Origin: Rhodopseudomonas sp. BAL398
GTDB taxonomy: Bacteria > Pseudomonadota > Alphaproteobacteria > Rhizobiales > Xanthobacteraceae
DNA length: 64,000 nt
Assembly: GCF_033001325.1 (NCBI RefSeq)
Contig: NZ_CP133111.1
Coordinates: 1,116,001-1,180,000 of the forward strand
Direction: 5' to 3'
The notes below the pieces were generated by a model, which had not been told where the DNA came from, made no database searches, and saw nothing but the letters and a program-made list of their open reading frames with translations. Positions 29,721 through 38,177 of the stretch are shown here, piece after piece (the stretch's first letter is position 1; every line of letters starts with the position of its first letter). The translations under genes were made by a program, and so were the position numbers.

Positions 29721-31157
29721 ATGAATTTTGATGCCGCCGGCTATTCGCTGCTACCCATCCTGCCGGAGATCGTGCTGGTGATCGGCGCCATGCTGCTGTT
29801 GATGCTCGGCGCCTATCGCGGGGCACAGACGACGCGGCTGGTCACCACGCTGGCGATCGTCCTGCTGGTGGTGACCGGCGGCCTCGAACTGATGCTGCCG
29901 GCCGGCAGACTGGTGACGTTCGGCGGCAGCTTCATCGTCGATGACTTCGCCCGGTTCCTCAAGATCCTAGCGCTGATCGGCTCTGCCGCGACGCTGATCC
30001 TGTCGGCGGAGATTGTCGCCGATCCGTCGCGCCGGATGTTCGAATATGCGATCCTGGTGCTGCTGTCCTCGGCCGGCATGATGCTGCTGATTTCGGCCGG
30101 CGACCTGATCATGCTCTATCTCGGCCTCGAACTGATGAGTCTCGCGCTCTATGTGGTGGCGGCGAGTAATCGCTCGGATCCGAAATCCAACGAGGCCGGC
30201 CTGAAGTATTTCGTGCTCGGCGCGCTGTCGTCCGGGATGCTGCTATACGGCGCCTCGCTGATCTACGGCTTCACCGGCACCGTCAGCTTCGCCGGCATCG
30301 CCGCGGTCGCCAAGGACGGCAATGTCGGCCTGGTGTTCGGTCTGGTGTTCCTGTTTGCCGGCCTGTGCTTCAAGGTCTCGGCGGTGCCGTTCCATATGTG
30401 GACGCCCGACGTCTATGAGGGCGCGCCGACCCCGGTCACCGCGTTCTTCGCCTCGGCGCCGAAGGTCGCGGGTCTGGCGATCTTTACCCGGGTGGCGCTC
30501 ACCGCCTTTCCCGGCATCGTCCCGCAATGGCAGCAGATCATCGTTTTCGTGGCGATCGCCTCGATGGCGCTGGGCTCGTTCGCGGCGATCGCGCAGACCA
30601 ACATCAAACGCCTGATGGCCTATTCGGCGATCGGCCATATCGGCTTCGCGCTGGTGGGGCTGGCCGCCGGGACGGTGGAAGGCGCGCAGGGCGTGCTGGT
30701 CTATATCTCGATCTATGTCGCGATGACGCTCGGCACTTTCGCGGTGATCCTGGCGATGAAGCGGGGCGGCCTGCACGTCGAGAACATCCGGGATTTCGCC
30801 GGCCTGTCGCGCACCAATCCGGCGCTGGCGTTCGTCTTCGCGATGTTGCTGTTTTCGATGGCGGGGGTTCCGCCCTTGGCCGGGTTCTTCGCCAAGTTCT
30901 ACGTGTTTGTCGCGGCCATCAAGGCCGGGCTGTTCACACTTGCGGTGATCGGCGTGGTGACCAGCGTGGTGAGCGCCTTTTATTATCTGACCATCGTCAA
31001 GGTGATGTATTTCGACGAGCCGGCGCCGGGCATCGATCCGGTGCGGATGGAGCTGCGCACCGTGCTCGCTGTCGCGGGCGTGTTCAACATCCTGTTCTTC
31101 GTGTATCCGGCGCCGCTGGTGAGCGCCGCGTCGGTGGCTGCCAAGTCGCTGTTCTAG
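29721..31157 (+). CDS. nuoN: NADH-quinone oxidoreductase subunit N
   Basis: Antiporter-like subunit (ND2), 478 residues. Motifs: YLGLELMSLALYVVAASNR, FKVSAVPFHMWTPDVYEGAPTPVTAFFA and RLMAYSAIGHIGFALVG. It ends exactly where the next gene begins. Confidence 0.98.
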   Translation: MNFDAAGYSLLPILPEIVLVIGAMLLLMLGAYRGAQTTRLVTTLAIVLLVVTGGLELMLPAGRLVTFGGSFIVDDFARFLKILALIGSAATLILSAEIVADPSRRMFEYAILVLLSSAGMMLLISAGDLIMLYLGLELMSLALYVVAASNRSDPKSNEAGLKYFVLGALSSGMLLYGASLIYGFTGTVSFAGIAAVAKDGNVGLVFGLVFLFAGLCFKVSAVPFHMWTPDVYEGAPTPVTAFFASAPKVAGLAIFTRVALTAFPGIVPQWQQIIVFVAIASMALGSFAAIAQTNIKRLMAYSAIGHIGFALVGLAAGTVEGAQGVLVYISIYVAMTLGTFAVILAMKRGGLHVENIRDFAGLSRTNPALAFVFAMLLFSMAGVPPLAGFFAKFYVFVAAIKAGLFTLAVIGVVTSVVSAFYYLTIVKVMYFDEPAPGIDPVRMELRTVLAVAGVFNILFFVYPAPLVSAASVAAKSLF

Positions 31158-31973
31158 GTGGTGTTCTCGCTGGGTCCGAAATCGCGGGCGGCGGGCACCG
31201 GCGTCAAGGTGTTTGCCGAGACCGGCTCGACCAATATCGACGCGATGGATCATGCCCGCGCCGGCGGCGCGGCGCCCTGCTGGTTCGTCACCACGATCCA
31301 GACGGCCGGCCGCGGCCGCCGCAACCGCCCATGGGTCGCGCCGCGCGGCAATCTTGCCAGTTCGGTGTTCGAAATCCTCAACGTGACGCCGCCAGTGGCG
31401 GCGACGCTTGGCTTTGCCGCCGGTATCGCGGTGGAGATGGCGCTGCGCCAGGTCAGCGTCGAGGCCGCCATGCGGGCCCCGGATTCGGCTGCGAATGATT
31501 ATCGGCTGAAATGGCCCAACGACATTCTGGCCGGCGGCGCCAAGCTCGTCGGCATGAATCTGGAGGCCGAGGCACGCCCCGACGGTCAATTGGCGGTCGT
31601 CGTCGGTATCGGGATCAATGTGGTGGCGGCGCCCGAAGGCACGCCCTATCGGGCGACCAGTCTCAACGCCCTCGGCGTCGGCGCCAGCGCCGAAGACGTG
31701 TTTGCAGCGCTGTCGGATTCGTGGCACGAGATGCGTGGAATTTGGAATAACGGTCGCGGCTTCCCGCAGATCCGCACCATGTGGCTGGAACGCGCTGCCG
31801 GGCTCGGGCAGGCGGTCTCGATCAGCCACGGCACTTCCGTTGTTTCGGGAATATTCGACACCATCGATGATACCGGCTGTATGATCGTGACGACTGCGGA
31901 CCGCAAACGAATCCCGATTGCGGCCGGGGATGTTTATTTCGGCGACGCCGCGTCGGCAAAGGCAACAAATTGA
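31158..31973 (+). CDS. birA: biotin--[acetyl-CoA-carboxylase] ligase
   Basis: Attaches biotin to the carrier domain of acetyl-CoA carboxylase and other carboxylases. 271 residues, catalytic and C-terminal domains only: TGSTN near the start, the biotinyl-AMP loop QTAGRGRRNRPW, and RLKWPNDILAGGAKLVGMNLE. There is no N-terminal winged helix, so it is a monofunctional ligase rather than a biotin-operon repressor. Starts at one of two adjacent GTG codons (31158 or 31161) directly after nuoN. Confidence 0.94.
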   Translation: MVFSLGPKSRAAGTGVKVFAETGSTNIDAMDHARAGGAAPCWFVTTIQTAGRGRRNRPWVAPRGNLASSVFEILNVTPPVAATLGFAAGIAVEMALRQVSVEAAMRAPDSAANDYRLKWPNDILAGGAKLVGMNLEAEARPDGQLAVVVGIGINVVAAPEGTPYRATSLNALGVGASAEDVFAALSDSWHEMRGIWNNGRGFPQIRTMWLERAAGLGQAVSISHGTSVVSGIFDTIDDTGCMIVTTADRKRIPIAAGDVYFGDAASAKATN

Positions 31974-33643
31974 TGGCACGGCCAGATGAAATGACCTTCG
32001 TCCCGCTCGGGGGCGTCGGCGAGATCGGCATGAATCTTTATGTCTACGGCTTCGGCAACGGTCCGCAGCGGCGCTGGCTCATGGTCGATCTCGGGGTGTC
32101 GTTCGGCGATGAGGAGCATCTGCCCGGCATCGATCTGATCATGCCGGATGTACGATTCCTGGAGAAGGAAAAGAAGAATCTGGTCGGGCTGGTACTGACC
32201 CACGCCCATGAGGATCATTTCGGCGCCATCATCGATTTGTGGCCGAAGCTGAAATGCCCGATCTACGCCACCAAGTTCAGCGCATCTTTGTTCGCCGCCA
32301 AGTTGGCGTCGGAACGCAACCCGCCGAAAATTCCGGTGACCGTGGTGCCGTCCGGCGGCCGAATCGATCTGGGGCCGTTCAACGTCGAATTCATCCCGGT
32401 GGCGCATTCGATTCCGGAAGCCCACGCGCTGGCGATCCGCACCTCGGTCGGCACCGTGGTGCATACCGGCGACTGGAAGATCGATCTCACCCCGATCATC
32501 GGCAAGCCGACCGACGAGGCGCGCTTGCGCCAACTCGGCGACGAGGGGGTGCTGGCGCTGATCGGCGATTCCACCAACGCGGTGCGCGAGGGCCAATCGC
32601 CGTCGGAGGCCGAGGTCGCCAAGAATCTCGCCGCCTTGATGAAGGCGGCACGCGGTCGGGTCGCGGTCACCACCTTCGCTTCTAACGTCGCGCGGCTGCG
32701 CGCTGTCGCCGAGGCCGCGCAGGCCTGTGGCCGCGAGGTCGTTCTCGTCGGCCGCGCCATGGAACGGGTGGTGCAGGTGGCCCGCGAGACCGGTTATCTC
32801 GACGGCATCCCGGCATTCCGCGGCGCCGACCTGTACGGGCATTTTCCGCCTGACAAGGTGGTGGCGCTGTGCACCGGCAGCCAGGGCGAACCGCGCGCGG
32901 CGCTGTCGCGGATCGCCAATGACGACCATCCGCAGGTCACGCTGAACAAGGGCGACTGCGTGATCTTCTCCTCGCGCACAATTCCGGGCAATGAGCGTTC
33001 GGTCGGCGGCATCATCAACGGCCTGATCAACCAGGGCATCGAGGTGATCACCGACCGCACCCATATGGTTCACGTCTCCGGCCATCCGCGCCGCGACGAA
33101 TTGCGCGAGATGATTTCCTGGGTCCGTCCGCAATTGCTGATCCCTGTGCATGGCGAAGCGCTGCATCTGTTCGAGCACGGCAAACTCGCGCGCGCCTGCG
33201 GCGTGCCCAAAGTGCTGATCTGCAAGAACGGCGATTTGGTGCGGCTGGGGCCGGGCGATAGCGCGGTGATCGAGCAGCTGCCGTCGGGTCGGCTTTACAA
33301 GGACGGCTCGATTCTCGAGGAGTCGAAATCGCGCGCCGTGGTGGAACGCAAGAAACTGTCGTTCGCCGGCGCCGTCTTCGTGGCCTTCGCCATCACCGAC
33401 AAGGGCGAGTTGGTCGACGATCCGGAGATCGATCTGGCCGGCATCCCGGAAAAGAATTCCGGCGGCGAGCCGATCGACGATATCCTGTTCGACGCCATCG
33501 TCACCACGATCGAAGGCCTGCCGAAGGCGCGCAAGCGCGATCCCGACGCGATGGCCGAATCGGTGCGACGCACGGTGCGTTCGGTGGTGCAGGAGCATTG
33601 GGGCAAGAAGCCGCTGTGCTATGTACACGCTTTGACGGTTTGA
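31973..33643 (+). CDS. rnj: ribonuclease J
   Basis: Metallo-beta-lactamase/beta-CASP nuclease with endo- and 5'-exonuclease activity in RNA maturation and decay. 556 residues. MTFVPLGGVGEIGMNLY at the N-terminus, zinc motif THAHEDHFGAI (about residue 75), a second ligand in HTGDWKIDL and GDSTN, beta-CASP motifs, and SGHPRRDELREM near the end. The ATG at 31973 overlaps the birA stop (TGATG). nuoN-birA-rnj-mce is conserved in Rhizobiales to my knowledge. Confidence 0.96.
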   Translation: MARPDEMTFVPLGGVGEIGMNLYVYGFGNGPQRRWLMVDLGVSFGDEEHLPGIDLIMPDVRFLEKEKKNLVGLVLTHAHEDHFGAIIDLWPKLKCPIYATKFSASLFAAKLASERNPPKIPVTVVPSGGRIDLGPFNVEFIPVAHSIPEAHALAIRTSVGTVVHTGDWKIDLTPIIGKPTDEARLRQLGDEGVLALIGDSTNAVREGQSPSEAEVAKNLAALMKAARGRVAVTTFASNVARLRAVAEAAQACGREVVLVGRAMERVVQVARETGYLDGIPAFRGADLYGHFPPDKVVALCTGSQGEPRAALSRIANDDHPQVTLNKGDCVIFSSRTIPGNERSVGGIINGLINQGIEVITDRTHMVHVSGHPRRDELREMISWVRPQLLIPVHGEALHLFEHGKLARACGVPKVLICKNGDLVRLGPGDSAVIEQLPSGRLYKDGSILEESKSRAVVERKKLSFAGAVFVAFAITDKGELVDDPEIDLAGIPEKNSGGEPIDDILFDAIVTTIEGLPKARKRDPDAMAESVRRTVRSVVQEHWGKKPLCYVHALTV

Positions 33644-33665
33644 TAAGCAACGACGGAGAACTGCC

Positions 33666-34070
33666 ATGTTGGGCCGGCTTAATCACGTGGCCATCGCGGT
33701 AAAGGATGCGGAGCACGCCGCCAAGATCTATGGCGCGGCGTTCGACGCGGAGATCTCGGCTGCGGTGCCGCTGCCCGAGCACGGCGTCATCACGGTGTTC
33801 GTGACGCTGCCCAATACCAAGATCGAGTTCATCCAGCCGCTCGGCGAGGCCTCGCCGATCGCCAAATTCCTTGAGCGCAATGCCGACGGCGGCATTCACC
33901 ACATCTGCTACGACGTGCCGGATATCATCGCGGCACGCGATACGCTGGTGAAGGCGGGCGCCCGCGTGCTCGGCGACGGCGAGCCGAAGATCGGTGCCCA
34001 CGGCAAGCCGGTGCTGTTTCTACACCCGAAGGATTTTTCCGGAGCGCTGGTCGAAATCGAGCAGGAGTGA
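33666..34070 (+). CDS. mce: methylmalonyl-CoA epimerase
   Basis: Interconverts (R)- and (S)-methylmalonyl-CoA in propionyl-CoA and branched-chain degradation. 134 residues, VOC fold with two beta-alpha-beta-beta-beta repeats. LNHVAIAVKDAE, EFIQPLG, GGIHHICYDVPDI and the closing GALVEIEQE supply the expected metal ligands (His, His, Glu). 22 bases after rnj. Confidence 0.93.
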   Translation: MLGRLNHVAIAVKDAEHAAKIYGAAFDAEISAAVPLPEHGVITVFVTLPNTKIEFIQPLGEASPIAKFLERNADGGIHHICYDVPDIIAARDTLVKAGARVLGDGEPKIGAHGKPVLFLHPKDFSGALVEIEQE

Positions 34071-34074
34071 TCGG

Positions 34075-34350
34075 ATGATCGCCACTATCTCGACCCTGCT
34101 GGCGATCTACTTCGTGCTGTGGTGGATCGTGTTGTTTATGACGCTGCCGTTCGGAATTCACAGCCAGTCCGAAAGCGGCGAGGTGATCCCCGGCACCGAT
34201 CCCGGCGCGCCCGTCGCGTCATCGATGGCGCGCAAAGCCAAATGGACCACGATCGTTTCGGCGGTGATCTTTGCCGTCGCGCTGCTCGCTTACCATGCCG
34301 GCTATTTCAACATCGAGCGGCTGTCGAAGCTGATGGGCGTCCCGCTGTAG
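34075..34350 (+). CDS. DUF1467 family membrane protein
   Basis: 91 residues with two transmembrane helices (about IATISTLLAIYFVLWWIVLF and TTIVSAVIFAVALLAYHAGY) and a loop LPFGIHSQSESGEVIPGTDPGAPVA that is the DUF1467 hallmark. AGGAG lies 8 bases before the ATG, 4 bases after mce. Function unknown; it regularly follows mce and precedes proS in alphaproteobacteria. Confidence 0.88.
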   Translation: MIATISTLLAIYFVLWWIVLFMTLPFGIHSQSESGEVIPGTDPGAPVASSMARKAKWTTIVSAVIFAVALLAYHAGYFNIERLSKLMGVPL

Positions 34351-34808
34351 CGCCGATCTTGGATGGCGTGATCGGATCGATCGACGATCGGTGCTGCAAA
34401 AAAAAGAGCAGGACGCAAGTCCTGCTCAAAAACCGTGTCGACCCTTAATGTCCCGATTAGTTCTCTTATCGTTGTTTGCCGGGCGACGCTGCTTTTGCGC
34501 GTCAGGGTTCCTCCCGAGACTTGGACCACCAGACTTTCGCCTTACGGATAAGCCTGAGCTTGAATTCGTAACCGATCGCATGCGATTTGTCATCAATTCC
34601 GGCAATGATTGGGCAAAATTGATGCACACGACGAAATGATTGAAAAATCGCCACCGAAGGTTGTGGCCGTCGCCGTGCGCGATGCCGCAGCGACAACTGT
34701 CAAGTGCACTTCACGCCGCCGCAGTCTACAGCCGCTGCAGCTGCTTAGCGGTTGCATCGGCCTGTTTCGACCTGCATGATAATTGCTCAGGGAAGGCAGG
34801 CTGCGATC
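34351..34808. other. 458-base interval with an unassigned minus-strand transcription unit
   Basis: No plus-strand gene is convincing. On the minus strand an AT-richer stretch (34430-34660) ends in a strong terminator. Two overlapping minus-strand frames contain protein-like runs: one with GYEFKLRLIRKAKVWWSKSREEP-like sequence (split here for length: GYEFKLRLIRKAK then VWWSKSREEP) ending at 34502, the other with QKQRRPANNDKRTNRD ending at 34426. They could be the two halves of one short gene broken by a frameshift, or the region could encode a small RNA. Confidence 0.35.
34398..34427 (-). terminator. strong rho-independent terminator without an assigned gene
   Basis: On the minus strand GAGCAGGAC, loop TTGC, GTCCTGCTC, then eight T residues. 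The 9-bp stem is perfect. No annotated minus-strand gene ends here. Confidence 0.8.
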
Positions 34809-35189
34809 ATGCGTCCGCGGTTTCGACAATTGATGCCGATCGTGGCGATCGCGCTGCTGGTGCAGCTTTTGTCGCCGATCGGCGCGTTCCGCGTCGTCGC
34901 CCTGTCGGTATCCGATCCGCTGGCCGTGATCTCGATCTGTTCCGGCCGGGCCGGGACCCAGGACAGTTCAGGCCTGCCGGCTGGTCCGCATGGCGATGGC
35001 AGTTGCTGCGCCATCTGTGCCGCGGGACTCGGCGGCCCGCCGGTGCCGAACGGGGCGCCGTTCAGCTTCGTGACGCTGCAGCGTCAGTATCAGACCGTGG
35101 TCTGGCGCGAGCGCATTGCGGCGCCGACGGCCGACCGCGTCGGCTCCAACGCACAGGCGCGCGGACCGCCGCTTGCCGCCTTGCTATGA
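34809..35189 (+). CDS. DUF2946-like protein of a copper cluster
   Basis: 126 residues. An N-terminal hydrophobic segment (LMPIVAIALLVQLLSPIGA) acts as signal or anchor. The CxxxxxxxxC-type pattern of DUF2946-like proteins is suggested by SVSDPLAVISICSG and DGSCCAICAAGLG, with paired cysteines. Such proteins often accompany copper chaperones, as here: PCuAC, YcnI-like and CopC-CopD follow. GGCAGG is upstream of the ATG. Exact role unknown. Confidence 0.7.
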   Translation: MRPRFRQLMPIVAIALLVQLLSPIGAFRVVALSVSDPLAVISICSGRAGTQDSSGLPAGPHGDGSCCAICAAGLGGPPVPNGAPFSFVTLQRQYQTVVWRERIAAPTADRVGSNAQARGPPLAALL

Positions 35190-35319
35190 GGCGACCCACG
35201 GGGCGCAGCTACCGGCTGCCTCCCTATTGCATGATTTAACGGGCTGGCTTCGCGATCGGGTTCGGACATCGTCCGCCCGCAGCGCGCGACGCTCGCTCGC
35301 AAACAAGAGAGATTCCAAC

Positions 35320-35844
35320 ATGAACACCATCTTTCGCGGCGTTGCATCCGCGGCCATCCTCTGCGCGCTGTCCACCGCTCAGGCGCAGGCCGGCGAAGTC
35401 AAGGCCGGCAATCTGGTCATCACCCAGGCATGGGCTCGCGCCACGCCGGGCGGCGCCAAGATCGGCGGCGGCTACCTCACCGTCGAGAACACGGGGACGA
35501 CGCCGGACCGCCTGCTGGGCGGCTCCTCGACCATCGCCGCCAAGATCGACATCCACGAAATGGCGATGAACAACGGCGTGATGACCATGCGTCCGCTCGA
35601 CAACGGCCTTGCGATCGCGCCGGGCAAGACCGTCACATTGGCACCCGGCGGCTATCATTTGATGCTGATGGATCTGAAGGCCCCGCTGAAGCAGGGCGAC
35701 AAGGTGCCGGTGACGCTCGATTTCGAAAAGGCCGGCAACGTGAAGGTGGCGCTCGACGTCCAGGGCGTCGGTGCGCAGGCGCCGGCAGGCGGCGCTCATG
35801 GTGGCGCGATGGCGCCGATGGGCCATTCCGGAATGAAGAAATGA
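35320..35844 (+). CDS. periplasmic copper chaperone A (PCuAC) family protein
   Basis: Binds Cu(I) in the periplasm and delivers it, for example to the CuA site of cytochrome oxidase. 174 residues; signal peptide cut after AQA (residue 24). The copper motif H-X10-M-X22-H-X-M is intact: H79 (DIHEM), M90, H113 and M115 (GYHLML). The C-terminal tail is His/Met-rich (AHGGAMAPMGHSGMKK). Overlaps the next gene by ATGA. Confidence 0.93.
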   Translation: MNTIFRGVASAAILCALSTAQAQAGEVKAGNLVITQAWARATPGGAKIGGGYLTVENTGTTPDRLLGGSSTIAAKIDIHEMAMNNGVMTMRPLDNGLAIAPGKTVTLAPGGYHLMLMDLKAPLKQGDKVPVTLDFEKAGNVKVALDVQGVGAQAPAGGAHGGAMAPMGHSGMKK

Positions 35845-36383
35845 GCCGCGCTCGGATGAGTGGCTGGCCGTCGGCAGCGATGCCGCTGGCTGCGCTGGCG
35901 TTGATCTTTGGATCGGCGCCGGCCTTCGCGCATGTCACGCTGTCGCCCAATGAGGCGGCGGCGGGCGGCTATTTCCAGGCCACCTTCAGCGTGCCCCATG
36001 GTTGCAACGGCAGTGCCACGGTCGCCCTGCGGATCAAGGTGCCGGACGGGGTGTTGAGCGTGAAGCCGCAGATGAAGCCCGGCTGGAGCGTCGACATCAC
36101 GACAAGGAAGGTCGATGGCGCCCCGCGCCTGCACGGCAAGGTCATCACCGAGACCGTGGACGAGGTGTCATGGCGCGGCGGCCCGTTGCCGGACCGGCTT
36201 TACGATACGTTCGGCCTGATCATGAAGCTGCCGGATACGCCCGGCAAGACGCTGTACTTCCCGGTGGTGCAGGAATGCGAGAGCGGCGTGACGCGCTGGA
36301 TCGAGATTCCGGCCGCGGGCAAGGACGGTGACGAAATGCCTGAGCCCGCGCCACGGCTCCGCCTGAAGCCCAAGGGATCTTGA
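35841..36383 (+). CDS. YcnI-like (DUF1775) copper-binding protein
   Basis: 180 residues. The signal peptide ends APAFA, so that cleavage leaves His31 as the N-terminal residue (HVTLSPNEAAAGGY). In YcnI-family proteins that histidine forms a mononuclear copper site. PHGCNGSATVALRIKVPDGV and ERE-free C-terminal domain follow. Two-gene coupling with PCuAC (ATGA) and overlap with the CopC-CopD start point to a single periplasmic copper pathway. Confidence 0.9.
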   Translation: MSRARMSGWPSAAMPLAALALIFGSAPAFAHVTLSPNEAAAGGYFQATFSVPHGCNGSATVALRIKVPDGVLSVKPQMKPGWSVDITTRKVDGAPRLHGKVITETVDEVSWRGGPLPDRLYDTFGLIMKLPDTPGKTLYFPVVQECESGVTRWIEIPAAGKDGDEMPEPAPRLRLKPKGS

Positions 36384-36412
36384 GAGGGATCTTGAGAGGG
36401 ATCTTGAGAGGG
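36374..36412 (+). repeat. 12-bp tandem repeat, three units, over a stop/start junction
   Basis: GGGATCTTGAGA occurs three times in tandem followed by GGG. It spans the stop of the YcnI-like gene and the start of the CopC-CopD gene. Each unit carries an in-frame TTG and an AGAGGG purine run ahead of the next TTG, so each repeat supplies a potential start site in the same frame. Confidence 0.9.
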
Positions 36413-38005
36413 TCCGTTGCACAGCGATTCCGGCGCCGCCTATGGGCGGCGCTGGGCCTTGTGTGGCTGGCGCTGGCGCCGTCGGCGGCGCTCGCCCATG
36501 CCAGCCTGGTCGCCAGCGATCCCGCCAACGAGGCGGTGCTGACGACCGCGCCGGCGACGCTGACGCTGCGCTTCAACGAGGCGGTCGAACCGCTGGCCTT
36601 GCGGCTGATCGATGCGCGCGGCACCGCGACGCCGATCGTACAAATAGACCGGGACGGCGACAATCTGGTGCTGACGCCGCCGGCGCCGCTGGGCGAGGGG
36701 GTGCATCTGCTGAGCTGGCGGGTGATCTCGGAGGATGGTCATCCGGTCGGCGGTTCGCTGAGCTTCTCGATCGGACGCGCCGACACCGCGCTGCCGACGC
36801 TCGAGGTCACCGGCCACGCCCCGCGCCGCGCCGCGATCTGGCTGGCGCGCCTCGCCATCTATCTGGGGCTGTTTGTCGGCGCCGGCGGCGCATTCTTCCT
36901 GGCCTGGGTGCCGAGGTCGCAGCCCGATCGCGGGACGACCATCGGCTGCGCCGTGATCAGTCTTGTCGGACTGGCAGCCGTCGCGGTGTCGACCGCATTG
37001 CAGGGGCTCGACATGGCCGACCTGCCGTTGCGCAGGCTGTTGTCTACGGCGGCCTGGGCCAGCGGCATGCAGGGATCGTTCGGCCATGCCGCGGCGATTG
37101 CCGTCGTGGCGCTGCTATGCGGCCTGGTCTCGCTGGCGTCGCGGGGCCGGGCAGCGAAGACCTGGTCGCTGATCGCACTGCTGGGGACCGGCGCGGCGCT
37201 CGCCGCCAGCGGTCATGCCGCCACCGCGAATCCGCGCTGGGTCACCATGACGTCGGTCTTCGTGCATGGCGTCTGCCTGGCTTACTGGATCGGCGCGTTG
37301 CTGCCGCTCGGACTGGCGCTGCGTGCCGGGGCCGATCGCGGCCGGGATTCGCTCGCCGCTTTTTCCCGGACGATTCCCTTTGCGGTCGGGGCCTTGCTGG
37401 CCAGCGGTGTCGCCTTGGCGGTCGTGCAACTGGGGCGGGTCGCGGCGCTGTGGACCACCTCCTATGGCCAAGTGCTGTGCGTCAAGATCGCCCTGGTCCT
37501 GCTGCTGCTGGCTTTCGCGCTGCTCAATCGCCGGCTGACCCCGGGCGCGCTGGCGGGGGCGGAGCGGCCGCGGCGCGCCTTGCGGCGATCAATCGCGGCC
37601 GAACTGATCGTGGTGGCGGCGATCCTCGGCGTCGTGGCCCTGTGGCGATTTACGCCGCCGCCGCGGGCGCTGGCCGCGGCCACCGACAGCTCGGTCACTT
37701 ATCTGCATGCCGAGCGGGCGATGGCGCAAGTCACCGTGGCGCCGGGGCGGGCCGGGCCGATCGACATCACCGTTGAGCTTGAGGCGCCCGACCACACTCC
37801 GTTGCGCGCCCAGGCGCTGACCGTGACGCTGTCAAATCCCGCCATGGGCATCGAACCCGCGGCCGCGGACGCGCAAAGCCTCGGGTCGGGGCAGTGGCGG
37901 GTGCGGATGGTCGCGCCGGTGCCCGGCCGTTGGACGTTGTCGCTCGGCATCCTGATCTCGGATTTCAACAAGATCGTCGTCGAGGGGCCGATCCTAATCC
38001 GATAG
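36380..38005 (+). CDS. CopC-CopD fusion, copper resistance/import membrane protein (YcnJ-like)
   Basis: 541 residues from the first TTG (36380); the TTGs at 36392 and 36404 are equally possible. The signal peptide ends SAALA, leaving the N-terminal His of HASLVASDP, the CopC copper ligand; the second CopC motif DGHPVGGSLSFSIG lies near residue 118. From about residue 145 the CopD part has about eight transmembrane helices and HGVCLAYWIGALLPLGLAL. A beta-rich periplasmic tail follows. This order (chaperones then CopC-CopD) suggests copper import or homeostasis. Confidence 0.93.
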   Translation: MRGILRGILRGSVAQRFRRRLWAALGLVWLALAPSAALAHASLVASDPANEAVLTTAPATLTLRFNEAVEPLALRLIDARGTATPIVQIDRDGDNLVLTPPAPLGEGVHLLSWRVISEDGHPVGGSLSFSIGRADTALPTLEVTGHAPRRAAIWLARLAIYLGLFVGAGGAFFLAWVPRSQPDRGTTIGCAVISLVGLAAVAVSTALQGLDMADLPLRRLLSTAAWASGMQGSFGHAAAIAVVALLCGLVSLASRGRAAKTWSLIALLGTGAALAASGHAATANPRWVTMTSVFVHGVCLAYWIGALLPLGLALRAGADRGRDSLAAFSRTIPFAVGALLASGVALAVVQLGRVAALWTTSYGQVLCVKIALVLLLLAFALLNRRLTPGALAGAERPRRALRRSIAAELIVVAAILGVVALWRFTPPPRALAAATDSSVTYLHAERAMAQVTVAPGRAGPIDITVELEAPDHTPLRAQALTVTLSNPAMGIEPAAADAQSLGSGQWRVRMVAPVPGRWTLSLGILISDFNKIVVEGPILIR

Positions 38006-38177
38006 TCTGAGCTGCGACGGGGCCTGCGCCAAGCCATGCCGCCGCCTCGGCGGGGCCGCCGAAAGTCAAATGAATCCGGGCGTTTTTGCGGCTTTCCGCG
38101 CGCCGCCCTTGTATTTTCGCAGCCAATCCGGTTTCACTGCTGCGAATTCCTGTCCCTCCGATTCCTGAGCACATCCC

